Positions 35,639 to 43,882 of a stretch of DNA of 64,000 bases are shown piece after piece (positions within the stretch are counted from its first letter, which is position 1; every line of letters starts with the position of its first letter). The translations under genes and the position numbers were made by a program. The stretch covers positions 1-64,000 of the forward strand of contig NZ_BAXZ01000030.1 of assembly GCF_000684975.1 (NCBI RefSeq), in the 5' to 3' direction. Below the pieces are notes generated by a model that worked only from the letters and a program-made list of their open reading frames with translations, was not told the DNA's origin and searched no databases. This DNA comes from Paraburkholderia acidipaludis NBRC 101816 (GTDB taxonomy: Bacteria > Pseudomonadota > Gammaproteobacteria > Burkholderiales > Burkholderiaceae).

Positions 35639-36316
35639 TCACTCCGCCAGCATGTAGCCGGAGCCACGAACTGTTTTAACGGCAGGACTGTCGCCTACCT
35701 TAGCGAGCTTGGTACGCAACCGGCTCACGTGTACATCGATCACATTGGTTCCCGGATCGAACCGGTAACCCCAGACCTCCTCGAAAATCATGGTCCGGGT
35801 CAGCACCTGCCCCGGGTGACGCAGCATGTACTCGAGAATGCGCAGCTCGGTAGGCAGCAGGTCGATCGTGGAGCGGTGGAACTGAGCCCGGCGCGAGATG
35901 AGGTCGAGCTCGAGGTCGCCCAGACTGAGCGAGGTCGCCGCCGGCGACGACTGCCCGCTGCGCCGCAGCAGGACCTCGATGCGCGCGGCCATCTCCTCGG
36001 GCGAAAACGGCTTGACCAGATAGTCGTCCCCGCCCGCGCGCAGGCCCCGCACGCGTTCGTCGAGATTCGACATGGCGCTCAGGATCAGCACCGGCGTGTT
36101 GATGCCCACGCTGCGCATGGTCGTGAGCACGGCGAGCCCGTCCACGTCGGGCAGCGCGCGGTCGAGGGTCACGACGTCGTACGGGCCGGTCATGATCTTG
36201 GCGAGGCCAAGACGGCCGGTGGTCGCCGTTTCCACCTCGTGCCCGAACGCGCAAAGAGATGTCTGGATCTCCTGCAATATCAGCTCGTCATCGTCTACAG
36301 AAAGTATCCGGGTCAT
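35639..36316 (-). CDS. OmpR-family response regulator, conventional
   Basis: A 225-residue regulator with an intact receiver: Asp8-Asp9-Asp10, phospho-acceptor Asp52 (VVTLDRALPD), Ser80 and Lys102 (LVKPF). It has an OmpR winged helix ending VKTVRGSGYMLAE. It stands directly upstream of the RND operon on the same strand and probably activates it. No kinase gene touches it; the nearest is at 27009-28472, beyond the pump genes. It is a close paralogue of the Glu52 regulator at 25277. The start at 36316 removes a non-homologous upstream stretch. Confidence 0.92.
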   Translation of the reverse strand: MTRILSVDDDELILQEIQTSLCAFGHEVETATTGRLGLAKIMTGPYDVVTLDRALPDVDGLAVLTTMRSVGINTPVLILSAMSNLDERVRGLRAGGDDYLVKPFSPEEMAARIEVLLRRSGQSSPAATSLSLGDLELDLISRRAQFHRSTIDLLPTELRILEYMLRHPGQVLTRTMIFEEVWGYRFDPGTNVIDVHVSRLRTKLAKVGDSPAVKTVRGSGYMLAE

Positions 36317-36585
36317 GAGTCGCACATCTGGTAATGCGCAGCCGCGGCTGCTCAGGATCCTTGCGGCGCTGCAAGATAAACCGCCTCGCCGCCCTGTGAT
36401 TCGGTGTGGCGCAATGATGCACGACAACACCTAACGCGCTATCGCCACCTGGATTAAGTGTTGTTAATCTTTGCGCCCGTCGATGAACGATTCGCGACAA
36501 AAGTAGTATCAACGCATTTCGCTCAACGAAAATGCAAAACTGAATTTCATTTTTCGAAAGTTCCGCCGGGGCGCGGCGTCTTCGG

Positions 36586-36981
36586 CTAGTTCACGCTCAG
36601 GCTACCCGGCGGCATCACGGGTCGATTGCCGATCTCGAGCAAACGGTGGGCGCTTGCCAGCGGAATCGCGAAACCCGCCCATCCGAACCCGCTATGCCGC
36701 AGGAAGAGCAGCACGCCCGCGAACGCCGGGTCGACGATCGTCTTCCAGCGCGGCTCGGTTTCGACGGGAAACTGCTGGTCGCGCGGCACCTGCGCCGGCA
36801 CCGCCGGCAACAGCTCGGCCCGGGCCTGGCCGAGCGCCTCGATCAGTTCGCTGATCGAGGCCGGGTCGAGCAGCACCCGGCTATTGCCCAGCTTGAGCAT
36901 GAGCGCATTCGCGCCGTACTCGTTGACGATTTCGAGCTCGACCCTGGATACGCTCGCGAAGCGAGGCTGCAGATCTAGCAT
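36586..36981 (-). CDS. Unknown protein, tandem paralogue B
   Basis: A 131-residue soluble protein with no recognised family. It shares a core with the gene immediately upstream (36975-37358): an ELIEALGQARAELLPAVP segment, a FPVETEPRWKTIVDP strand, then LLFLRHSGFGWAGFAIP. AGGGAG precedes the ATG at 36981, and the start overlaps the upstream gene's end by seven bases, so the pair is coupled. No signal peptide or membrane helix is seen. The FxRHxGxGWxG motif is the clearest shared signature. Confidence 0.7.
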   Translation of the reverse strand: MLDLQPRFASVSRVELEIVNEYGANALMLKLGNSRVLLDPASISELIEALGQARAELLPAVPAQVPRDQQFPVETEPRWKTIVDPAFAGVLLFLRHSGFGWAGFAIPLASAHRLLEIGNRPVMPPGSLSVN

Positions 36982-37358
36982 GGCTTCGCTCCCTTGCGGT
37001 CCTTGCCCTCGATCGAGCGGACGGCCGCCCGCAGCTCGCCCAGCCAGCGCCTGCGCTGCCGATCGTCGAACGCGTGGCCGGTCCAGCCCAGGCCCTCGTG
37101 GCGAAAGAACACCACCGTTGCGTCGAAGAGGCGGGCCGGCTCGGCGTACCAGCACGGATCCAGCGCGACATGATAGCGGTGGCGCGGCTGCAGGCTGTCG
37201 GAGATCGGCGGTTTCATGGCGGACCGGTGCAGCGCCAGCTGCTCGATCAGCTCCTCGACGCCCTCCCCGTCCAGCATGGTCACGTCGTCGCCCACCGTGA
37301 GCCTGAGACCACGGCGCCCGCCTTCGTCGACCCGTTCTATCCGCAGAGGTTGTTGCAT
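36975..37358 (-). CDS. Unknown protein, tandem paralogue A
   Basis: A 127-residue protein and first member of the tandem pair. Aligned features are GVEELIEQLALHRSAMKPPI, RYHVALDPCWYAEPAR and VVFFRHEGLGWTGHAFDDRQ, matching the same positions in its neighbour. The two are diverged well beyond a recent duplication, which argues that each has a kept function, perhaps as a heterodimer. The start at 37358 is chosen because upstream codons have no homology to the partner; the frame would otherwise extend 47 codons. Confidence 0.7.
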   Translation of the reverse strand: MQQPLRIERVDEGGRRGLRLTVGDDVTMLDGEGVEELIEQLALHRSAMKPPISDSLQPRHRYHVALDPCWYAEPARLFDATVVFFRHEGLGWTGHAFDDRQRRRWLGELRAAVRSIEGKDRKGAKPC

Positions 37359-37683
37359 GAAAGATTCGCCTTCTGTGTGCCTGTCTGTTGGCAACAAGTT
37401 AGCGATTGGGCCTGCGCGGAACAATGTCTCGAACATTAAAACTCTTTTAGCCTCCCGTGCGGATTTGCCCGAAACCCCTGTGCAAGCGGCGTTGCGCAAG
37501 CGTCCTGCCCGCCATGGCGGCGCCGCGTTAACAAAGCTTAATCCTTAGTGCTATTGGTCTCCCGGTTAGCTCGACTAAGTTTGTCAATAGCGCAGCACCG
37601 AAAGCACCCACCCGGGCACTTCCGCTGCTTCGCCGCTCCGGCCTTTCCGGAGGGATTTCGCTCTACCGTCAGGAGGTTTCATC
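37359..37683. other. Divergent promoter region
   Basis: This 325-base gap separates the tandem-paralogue pair from a small secreted peptide gene. AT-rich patches lie near 37395-37450 and 37530-37585. TTAACAAAGCTTAATCC (37528-37544) might hold a promoter element. No gene or RNA was recognised. Confidence 0.35.
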
Positions 37684-37815
37684 ATGAAGCTCGCCGCTAT
37701 CGCCGCCATTCTGGGGCTTGCCATGGCGCTCTCCAGCCCCGTCCACGCCGCCCGCTACCAGGTCTGCCACAAGGTCCTGCAGCACCACGACTGGGAAGAG
37801 CAGTGCGGTCCATGA
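37684..37815 (+). CDS. Small secreted peptide
   Basis: A 43-residue product made almost entirely of a signal peptide (MKLAAIAAILGLAMALSSPVHA) followed by a mature stretch of about 21 residues, ARYQVCHKVLQHHDWEEQCG plus Pro. Two cysteines could form a disulphide and two adjacent His could bind metal. AGGAGG precedes the ATG, which strongly supports translation. It lies 130 bases before a DUF4148 gene on the same strand. No family is known to me. Confidence 0.65.
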   Translation: MKLAAIAAILGLAMALSSPVHAARYQVCHKVLQHHDWEEQCGP

Positions 37816-37945
37816 CGCCGGCTGGATTAAATAAATTTAACGTCACGGATACTTCAATTTTCCTTACACGGTCTAACATGAATCTTGCGTTTGGGTGACC
37901 GGCCAGTAAGGTGGCCAGAGCAAGCGTGACTAACCGGAGGCAATT

Positions 37946-38269
37946 ATGAGGAATGCTACTCTTTTGGGCGCTGCAGCGATCGTACTGGGTCTGGGTTCGG
38001 CGTATGCGCCAGCAACGATGGCAGCACCGTTGACGGCACATGAATGCCAGTCCTATCCATTCGTGAAGTCCAATGGAGCCGTCACCCACAGGCAGCTGAT
38101 GCGCGAATTGCGCGAGCTGGAGGCAGTCGGCTATGACCCGGCCCGGATCGACGTCTACTATCCCTCGGACATCGAAAAAGCCGAAAGACGTCTCCACGCC
38201 AAATACGAGCGCGATTGCACGGGCGGCGCGGCCGGCGCCCAGACGCCTGGGACTGCACAAGGCCTGTGA
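37946..38269 (+). CDS. DUF4148 exported protein
   Basis: A 107-residue exported protein: signal peptide (about 1-26), a Cys-containing segment (HECQSYPFVKSNGAVTHRQL), then the DUF4148 module RELRELEAVGYDPARIDVYY, SDIEKAERRLHAKYERDC. The two cysteines flanking the module could form a disulphide. CCGGAGG precedes the ATG. It is a diverged relative of the shorter DUF4148 protein at 21147. Function is unknown; Burkholderiaceae carry many copies, often stress-induced. Confidence 0.87.
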   Translation: MRNATLLGAAAIVLGLGSAYAPATMAAPLTAHECQSYPFVKSNGAVTHRQLMRELRELEAVGYDPARIDVYYPSDIEKAERRLHAKYERDCTGGAAGAQTPGTAQGL

Positions 38270-38317
38270 AGCCGGTTAGTCGAGCAGTGAATCGGGTAAA
38301 TCGTAGTGCCCCGACCG

Positions 38318-38345
38318 CACGCCGCGCGAATTCCCGCGCGGCGTG
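38318..38345. terminator. Perfect 11-bp hairpin between convergent genes
   Basis: Arms CACGCCGCGCG and CGCGCGGCGTG pair perfectly around a six-base loop, between the convergent DUF4148 and dhaL genes. There is no T tract, so termination may need Rho, but the position fits a bidirectional end. Confidence 0.65.
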
Positions 38346-38382
38346 TGTCGTGGCGTGCATCGTGGCGTAATTCGCACCGCCC

Positions 38383-38997
38383 TCATCCGCGCCACGCTTC
38401 GAGGAACCGCAGCCATGCGGTCGCGCCGGGATCGGCATGACCGGCGCTGCGTTCCTGCAGCCACCCCGCCCGCCCTTTCTTCGACTGCAGCGCCGCGGTT
38501 GCGCGCACCTGCTGCGCCGCCGTCGCGATCATCGCGTCGAGTTGCGCACGTTCGTCGCCGCTCGCCGTTTCGAGCGTGTCGAGACTCGGCACGAGCGCGT
38601 CGAGCACGGTCTTGTCGCCCGGCTGCGACTTGCCGCGCTCGGCAATACGCGCGGCCAGCGCCCTTCCTGCCGTCAATGCATCGGCCTTCCCGACATCGCG
38701 CCGGCCCGCCAGCGTCTTTGCCGCCGCCAGCATGCCGCCGCCCATGAGCGCGGCGAAGGTCGAGGGATTCGCGGTGGAGAACGCCTTGCCTATTGCCATC
38801 AGCACGTCGGAAACCGCGGCGTCCGCCGGCAGTTTCTCGATTGCCTCGGCCGCGGCCAGCGAACCCGCCTTGACGGTCACACCCAGATCGCCATCGCCGA
38901 GCGCCGCGTCGAGTTCGCGCAACTCCTCGGCGCACGCCGGCATCGCGCGCAATGTCCCGACGAGCCGGGCACGCAGTTCGTCCACGGTCAGGCTCAT
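38383..38997 (-). CDS. dhaL: Dihydroxyacetone-kinase-type subunit DhaL
   Basis: A 204-residue helical-barrel nucleotide-binding subunit of a DAK-family kinase. The Mg-ADP binding Asp cluster is present (ELDAALGDGDLGVTVKAG), although the family's usual GDGDHG has Leu for His. It transfers phosphate to the sugar held by DhaK. Its ATG overlaps the dhaK stop (ATGA). No phosphotransferase subunit DhaM is in the operon, so ATP is the probable donor. It is the last gene of a nine-gene operon; a hairpin follows at 38318-38345. Confidence 0.87.
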   Translation of the reverse strand: MSLTVDELRARLVGTLRAMPACAEELRELDAALGDGDLGVTVKAGSLAAAEAIEKLPADAAVSDVLMAIGKAFSTANPSTFAALMGGGMLAAAKTLAGRRDVGKADALTAGRALAARIAERGKSQPGDKTVLDALVPSLDTLETASGDERAQLDAMIATAAQQVRATAALQSKKGRAGWLQERSAGHADPGATAWLRFLEAWRG

Positions 38998-40022
38998 CGC
39001 GCGCGCCCGTCGTCGACGCGCCAACCCTCGCGCCAGAACGGCGAGCGCACCGGCGCATCGAGCAGCGTGTCGAGCTCTTCGTCGAGCTGCATCACGGTAA
39101 TCGATGCGCCCGCCATTTCGAGGCTCGTCACATACTCGCCGACATACGCGCGCGCCACGCGCAGCCCCGCGGCGGCGACTTCGCGCGCCGCACGCCGGTA
39201 AAGCAGATACAGCTCTTCGAGCGGCGTGGCGCCGAGGCCATTGACGAGCAGCGCGACGCTCGAGCCGGCTTTCGCCTGCAGATCGCGCAGGATCTCGGTC
39301 GAGAGCCGCTCCGCAATCGTGTCCGCGCTCTCCAGCTTGCCGCGGTGCGTGCCGGGTTCGCCATGAATGCCGATGCCGATCTCCATCTCGCCTTCGGGCA
39401 GCGTGAACGTGGGCTTGCCGGCTGCCGGCAGGATCGTGGGCGACAGCCCCACCCCCATCGTGCGCGTGGCGCCGTTCGCCTTCGCCGCGATCCGCGCCAC
39501 CTCGTCGAGCGTATCGCCGCGCTCGGCGGCGGCCCCCGCGCATTTGAAGCCGAACACCATGCCCGCCACGCCGCGCCGTTCGGACGCGCGCTCGGGCGGC
39601 GCGGACGCAACGTCGTCCGCCACGAGCACCGTGCGCGTTTCGATACCGTCCGCATCGGCGAGGTCGGCGGCGAGGTCGAAGTTGAACACGTCGCCGCCAT
39701 AGTTGCCGTACAGATAGAGCACGCCGGCGCCGCCCTGCACCGCCTTCGTGGCTTCGTAGATCTGCTCGGAAGACGGGGAAGAGAACACGTTGCCGACGGC
39801 CACGCCGCTCGCCAGCCCCTTGCCGACGTAGCCGAGAAAACCGGGCAGGTGCCCCGACCCGCCGCCCGTCACGATGCCGACCTTGCCCGCGCGCGGCGAA
39901 TCGGCGCGCACCAGCGCGCGGCGGTCGGCGGTCACGGGCTTGAGCCAGCCCGGATGGGCAAGCAGCAACGCATCGATCATTTCGTCGACGAAATGATCAG
40001 GATGATTGATGATCTTTTTCAC
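38994..40022 (-). CDS. dhaK: Dihydroxyacetone-kinase-type subunit DhaK
   Basis: A 342-residue sugar-binding subunit. GGGSGHLPGFLGYVGKG resembles the DhaK glycine loop, though E. coli has Glu where Leu stands after His, and GIGIHGEPG holds the His that binds the keto substrate covalently. NGLGATPLEELYLLYR and YVGEYVTSLEMAG are family motifs. Related DAK kinases act on dihydroxyacetone, erythrulose and other ketoses. In this operon a 1-deoxy or 5-deoxy ketose is possible, because an aldolase and an isomerase that make DHAP are already present. Substrate is uncertain. Confidence 0.88.
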   Translation of the reverse strand: MKKIINHPDHFVDEMIDALLLAHPGWLKPVTADRRALVRADSPRAGKVGIVTGGGSGHLPGFLGYVGKGLASGVAVGNVFSSPSSEQIYEATKAVQGGAGVLYLYGNYGGDVFNFDLAADLADADGIETRTVLVADDVASAPPERASERRGVAGMVFGFKCAGAAAERGDTLDEVARIAAKANGATRTMGVGLSPTILPAAGKPTFTLPEGEMEIGIGIHGEPGTHRGKLESADTIAERLSTEILRDLQAKAGSSVALLVNGLGATPLEELYLLYRRAAREVAAAGLRVARAYVGEYVTSLEMAGASITVMQLDEELDTLLDAPVRSPFWREGWRVDDGRAR

Positions 40023-40083
40023 GTCTCGCGTCTCCAGAATCGGCGGCAGGCACGCCGCCAGTCGGGGATGAAGCGGCGCGCGC

Positions 40084-41085
40084 CTAGCGCTTGCGCCGCT
40101 GGCTGAGCGCGTCGAGCAGCACGGCAGCGAGGATCACGCCGCCCTGGATGAACTGCGTCCAGAACGGATTGACGCCCAGCAGCGAGAGCCCGACGTTGAT
40201 CACGCCGATCAGCACCACGCCGATAAACGTGCCGACAATCGAGCCGCGGCCGCCGGAGAGCGAGGTGCCGCCGATCACGATCCCGGCGATCACCTGCAGC
40301 TCCAGCCCGTTCGCCGCGGAGGGCAACGCGGAGTTGAGGCGCCCGGCCAGCACGATGCCGGCGATCGCGGCGGTCAGGCCGGCGAACGTATAGGTCAGGA
40401 AAATCACGCGATTCACGGGGATGCCGGCCAGCCGCGCCGCTTCCTTGTTACCGCCCACGGCAAACACCTGGTGGCCGAACGCGGTCTTGCGCAACAGCAC
40501 GTGACCGCTCACGAACACCACCAGCATGACGAGCATCGGCATGGGCAGGCCCGCCAGAGTCTTCGCGCCGAACGAGGTGAACACGGAAGGGAAATCGAAC
40601 TTCGTCTGCCCATCCGAGATGGCGAGCGTGAGACCGCGCCCCATCGCCATCATCGCGAGCGTGACGATGAACGGCACGAGGCGCAGCCACGCAATGGCGA
40701 AGCCGTTGAGCGCCCCCACCGCCGCGCCCGTGACGAGCGCAATGGCGAGACCCGCAATGCCGAGCCCGACCGCGCCGGGGCTCGCCCCCGCCATCACGGT
40801 GGCCGCCACCATGCCGGAAAGCGCGACGAGCGAGCCGACCGAAAGATCGATGCCCGAAGTAATGATCACGAACGTGCCGCCCACCGCCGCAATGCCGACC
40901 ACCGACACCTGCACCATGACGCTCGTGAGCGTGCTCGTGGTGAGAAATTCGGGCGAGGCAACCGAAAGCGCGATGCAGATCAGCACGAGCGCCGCGATCA
41001 GCGGCCCGAGCCCGCTCCTCAACTGCCGCAGCACACGCTGCTGCAGGGTTTCCGAATCGTTCGCGGAAGCGGTGGTGGACGTCAT
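40084..41085 (-). CDS. Ribose-type ABC transporter permease (RbsC-like)
   Basis: A 333-residue permease of the BPD_transp_2 (ribose/xylose/AI-2) family with about ten hydrophobic segments. The signature GGTFVIITSGIDLSVGSLVA is clear, as are GNKEAARLAGIPVNRV and GGTSLSGGRGSIVGTFIG. It forms the inner-membrane channel for the sugar importer whose ATPase and binding protein are encoded just upstream. Its ATG overlaps the ATPase stop by four bases. The substrate is inferred to be methylthioribose or 5-deoxyribose from the neighbouring enzymes. Confidence 0.92.
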   Translation of the reverse strand: MTSTTASANDSETLQQRVLRQLRSGLGPLIAALVLICIALSVASPEFLTTSTLTSVMVQVSVVGIAAVGGTFVIITSGIDLSVGSLVALSGMVAATVMAGASPGAVGLGIAGLAIALVTGAAVGALNGFAIAWLRLVPFIVTLAMMAMGRGLTLAISDGQTKFDFPSVFTSFGAKTLAGLPMPMLVMLVVFVSGHVLLRKTAFGHQVFAVGGNKEAARLAGIPVNRVIFLTYTFAGLTAAIAGIVLAGRLNSALPSAANGLELQVIAGIVIGGTSLSGGRGSIVGTFIGVVLIGVINVGLSLLGVNPFWTQFIQGGVILAAVLLDALSQRRKR

Positions 41086-42614
41086 GCTGCGACTCCGGTG
41101 GTGGCCCATTGAATGATCGTTTCCGAACTCGCGTCCTCGCGAGCCAGTTCGCCGACGATGCTGCCGCGATACATCACGAGCACGCGGTCGGACATGCCGA
41201 GCAGCTCGGGCAGTTCCGAGCTCACGAGCACGACGGCGGCGCCGGCGCGCGCCATCTCCACGATATCGGCATAGATCTCCGTCTTCGCGCCCACGTCGAT
41301 GCCGCGCGTGGGCTCGTCGAGCAGGATCACGGCCGGCGACGTGGCGGTCGCGCGCCCGAGAATCACCTTCTGCTGGTTGCCGCCCGAGAGATTGCCCGTG
41401 GTTTGCAAAACCGACGGCGCTCGCACGCCAAAGCGCTCTGTCGCTTCGCGGGCGAGACGGCGCTTGCGCGCGGCGCTGACGAAGCCGCCGCGCACGAGCG
41501 CGCGCAGGCTGGAAAGCGCAATGTTTTCTTCGATGCTCGCGTCGAGCACGAGCCCTTCGAGCTTGCGGTCCTCGGCCGTGTAGACAATGCCTTCCCGCAC
41601 GCCTTGCGCGGGCGAGTGCAGCGCAAGCTTGCGCCCGCGCAGCCACAGTTCGCCGCCGGTGAGCGGCAGCGCGCCGCACAGCGTCTTCAGGAGCTCCGTG
41701 CGTCCCGCCCCGGCAATCCCGCCTATCCCCACGATCTCGCCGGCGCGCACGCTGAAACTCGCGCCGCGCAGCACGGGCGCGCTCGCCACGTTGCGCGCTT
41801 CGAGCACGACGTCGCCATACGCCCGCGGCTGCCACGGATAGAACGAGTCGAGATTGCGGGCCACCATGGCCTGCACGAGCGCGGGCTCGGTCCATTCGGA
41901 CATGGGCCGCGCGCCCACCGTCGCGCCGTCGCGCATCACCACCGCGGAATCGGCCAGCTCGAACACTTCTTCGAGGTGGTGCGAAATGAAGATGATGCCC
42001 ATGCCGGCCGCGCGCAAACGGCGTACCACCGCATAGAGATTTTCGATGTCGTGGTGCTGCAGCGCGGCCGTGGGCTCGTCCATCACGAGAATGCGGGCGT
42101 CGCGCGCGAGCGCCTTCGCCACCTCCACGAGCTGGCGCTTGTTGAGCGGCAGATCGCCCACGCGCATCGAAGGAGACACGCCTTCCAGCCCCACCTGCGC
42201 CAGCGCCTCGCGCGCCGCGGCCTGCGCTTCGCGCTGCGCGAGAAAGCCATAGCGGGTGGGCATGCGGCCGAGGAAGAGATTCTCGGCCACCGTCATGTCG
42301 TTGACTAGCGAAAGCTCCTGATAGATCACGGCCACGCCCGCATCGATCGCGGCCTGGGTGCCGCGCGCGAGCGGGCGTCCGTCGATCTCGATCGTGCCCT
42401 CGTCGGGCTCGTAGGCGCCGGAAAGCGTCTTGATCAGCGAGGACTTGCCCGCGCCGTTCTCGCCCACTATCGCCATCACGTGGCCTGCGTGCAGCTCGAG
42501 ACTCACGCCGCGCAGCGCCTTCACGCCGGGAAAGCTCTTGACGATGCCGCTCATGCGCAACAGCGGCGAGTGCACCGTGGTTGCATGCAATGCTGAACCT
42601 GGTTCGCGTTTCAT
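41082..42614 (-). CDS. Ribose-type ABC transporter ATPase (RbsA-like, two domains)
   Basis: A 510-residue fusion of two ABC domains, as in RbsA/MglA. The first has Walker A GENGAGKSSL and VMDEPTAAL; the second lacks a standard Walker A (GGIAGAGRTELL), as is normal in this family, but retains LSGGNQQK and LLDEPTRGIDVG. Its stop overlaps the permease start. It follows the binding-protein gene by 64 bases. All parts of a pentose-type importer are present in this operon. Confidence 0.93.
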   Translation of the reverse strand: MKREPGSALHATTVHSPLLRMSGIVKSFPGVKALRGVSLELHAGHVMAIVGENGAGKSSLIKTLSGAYEPDEGTIEIDGRPLARGTQAAIDAGVAVIYQELSLVNDMTVAENLFLGRMPTRYGFLAQREAQAAAREALAQVGLEGVSPSMRVGDLPLNKRQLVEVAKALARDARILVMDEPTAALQHHDIENLYAVVRRLRAAGMGIIFISHHLEEVFELADSAVVMRDGATVGARPMSEWTEPALVQAMVARNLDSFYPWQPRAYGDVVLEARNVASAPVLRGASFSVRAGEIVGIGGIAGAGRTELLKTLCGALPLTGGELWLRGRKLALHSPAQGVREGIVYTAEDRKLEGLVLDASIEENIALSSLRALVRGGFVSAARKRRLAREATERFGVRAPSVLQTTGNLSGGNQQKVILGRATATSPAVILLDEPTRGIDVGAKTEIYADIVEMARAGAAVVLVSSELPELLGMSDRVLVMYRGSIVGELAREDASSETIIQWATTGVAA

Positions 42615-42678
42615 CCGTTCATCCTGCCCGCCGGCGCACGCCGCTCGCGCGTGCGCCGGGCGTGTTGATCGAAGCGCG

Positions 42679-43803
42679 TTACTGCGAGACTTCGAGCGCC
42701 CACAAACCGTATTGCTTCACGCCGTCCGAATCGATGTTCGACTTGTCGATCAGATAGGTCGGCCACGCGTAATTCGCGGGCACGTCCTTCTTCGCTTCGT
42801 AGTCCGTGATGAAGCTCATCGCCTTCGCCGACATGCCGATCGGGTTCTGCGAGATCGTCGCATCCTGCTTGCCCGCCCGGATCGCCTGCAGCGCCTGGGC
42901 CGTGCCGTCCGCGCCGATGACCATGATGTGATCCGGATCGCCCAGCGGCTTGTAGCGGCCCGCATTGTCGATGGCCTTCTCGGCGCCCACCGTGTTGTCG
43001 TCGTTGGCGCCGAACACCGCATCGATCTTCGGATACTTCTGCAGGATACTCGTCATCGCGTTGAGCGACTTCTCCTGATCGAAGCCGCCTTCCTGACGCG
43101 CGACGACCTTGATGTCGGGATACTTCGCGATTTCCTGCGAAAAGCCTTTCTCGCGATCCGTCGCCGCGGTCGTGCCGACAAGGCCGATCAGATCGACCAC
43201 GTTGCCCTTCGGCGAGCCATAGCGCTTCGTCAGCTGGTCGGCGATCCACTTCGCGCCGGTGGCGCCCAGCGCCACGTTGTCCGATGCGACGAACGACGTG
43301 ACCTTGCCGCCGTCCGAGCCCCGGTCGAGCATGAAGACCGGCACGTTCATCGAATTCGCCTTCTCGACCGCCGGGATGATCGCCTTCGAATCGATCGGAT
43401 TGAGCACGAGCGCGTTGACGCCCTGGCTCAGGAGGTTCATCGCGTCGTTGACCTGCTGCTGCGCGTCGCCGTTCGCGTTGGTCTGCACGAGGTCGAAGCC
43501 TTGCTGCTTCGCGCCCCGCTCCACGCCGTTCTTCAGGCCTACGAAGAATGCGTTGTTGAGCGTGGCGATCGAGAAACCGACCTTCAGCTTGCCGCCCGCG
43601 GGCGCCGCGGCGGCCGGGGTTTGCGCGCTTGCGGGTGCATTCGCCGCCGCCGCGCCGGACGAAGCATCGCTGGACGATGGCGACTCGCTCTTCGAGCAAC
43701 CGCCCAGCACCGCCGCGAAGGCCAATACCACCGCGCCCAACGAGACGCCCATGCGCGCACGCGGCGCGGCCCCTCTGTCGAAACCTGCCGAACTCCACGC
43801 CAT
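42679..43803 (-). CDS. Ribose-type sugar-binding lipoprotein (RbsB-like)
   Basis: A 374-residue periplasmic sugar-binding protein. The signal sequence ends in the lipobox LGGC (Cys36), so it is a membrane-anchored lipoprotein rather than a free periplasmic protein. A Ser/Ala/Pro linker (about 37-68) leads to the type I binding fold (KVGFSIATLNNAFFVGLKNG, NPIDSKAIIPAV). GGAG precedes the ATG at 43803. It lies 79 bases downstream of the aldolase gene. The ligand is probably a pentose analogue such as methylthioribose. Confidence 0.92.
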   Translation of the reverse strand: MAWSSAGFDRGAAPRARMGVSLGAVVLAFAAVLGGCSKSESPSSSDASSGAAAANAPASAQTPAAAAPAGGKLKVGFSIATLNNAFFVGLKNGVERGAKQQGFDLVQTNANGDAQQQVNDAMNLLSQGVNALVLNPIDSKAIIPAVEKANSMNVPVFMLDRGSDGGKVTSFVASDNVALGATGAKWIADQLTKRYGSPKGNVVDLIGLVGTTAATDREKGFSQEIAKYPDIKVVARQEGGFDQEKSLNAMTSILQKYPKIDAVFGANDDNTVGAEKAIDNAGRYKPLGDPDHIMVIGADGTAQALQAIRAGKQDATISQNPIGMSAKAMSFITDYEAKKDVPANYAWPTYLIDKSNIDSDGVKQYGLWALEVSQ

Positions 43804-43882
43804 CACTGTCTCCTTGATCGAATACGTTAGTTGCCGTGTGTACCGCATTGCCGCGACTGCCCCGGGCGCGCGCTGCCCTGTT

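Noticed and set aside
32404..35679. A 1091-codon open frame on the plus strand, antisense to the RND transporter
   Set aside because: It is Arg/His-rich with no fold-like pattern and mirrors the codon bias of the clear RND gene on the other strand. Similar antisense frames at 14687-17122 (minus) and 45082-47811 (plus) are rejected for the same reason.
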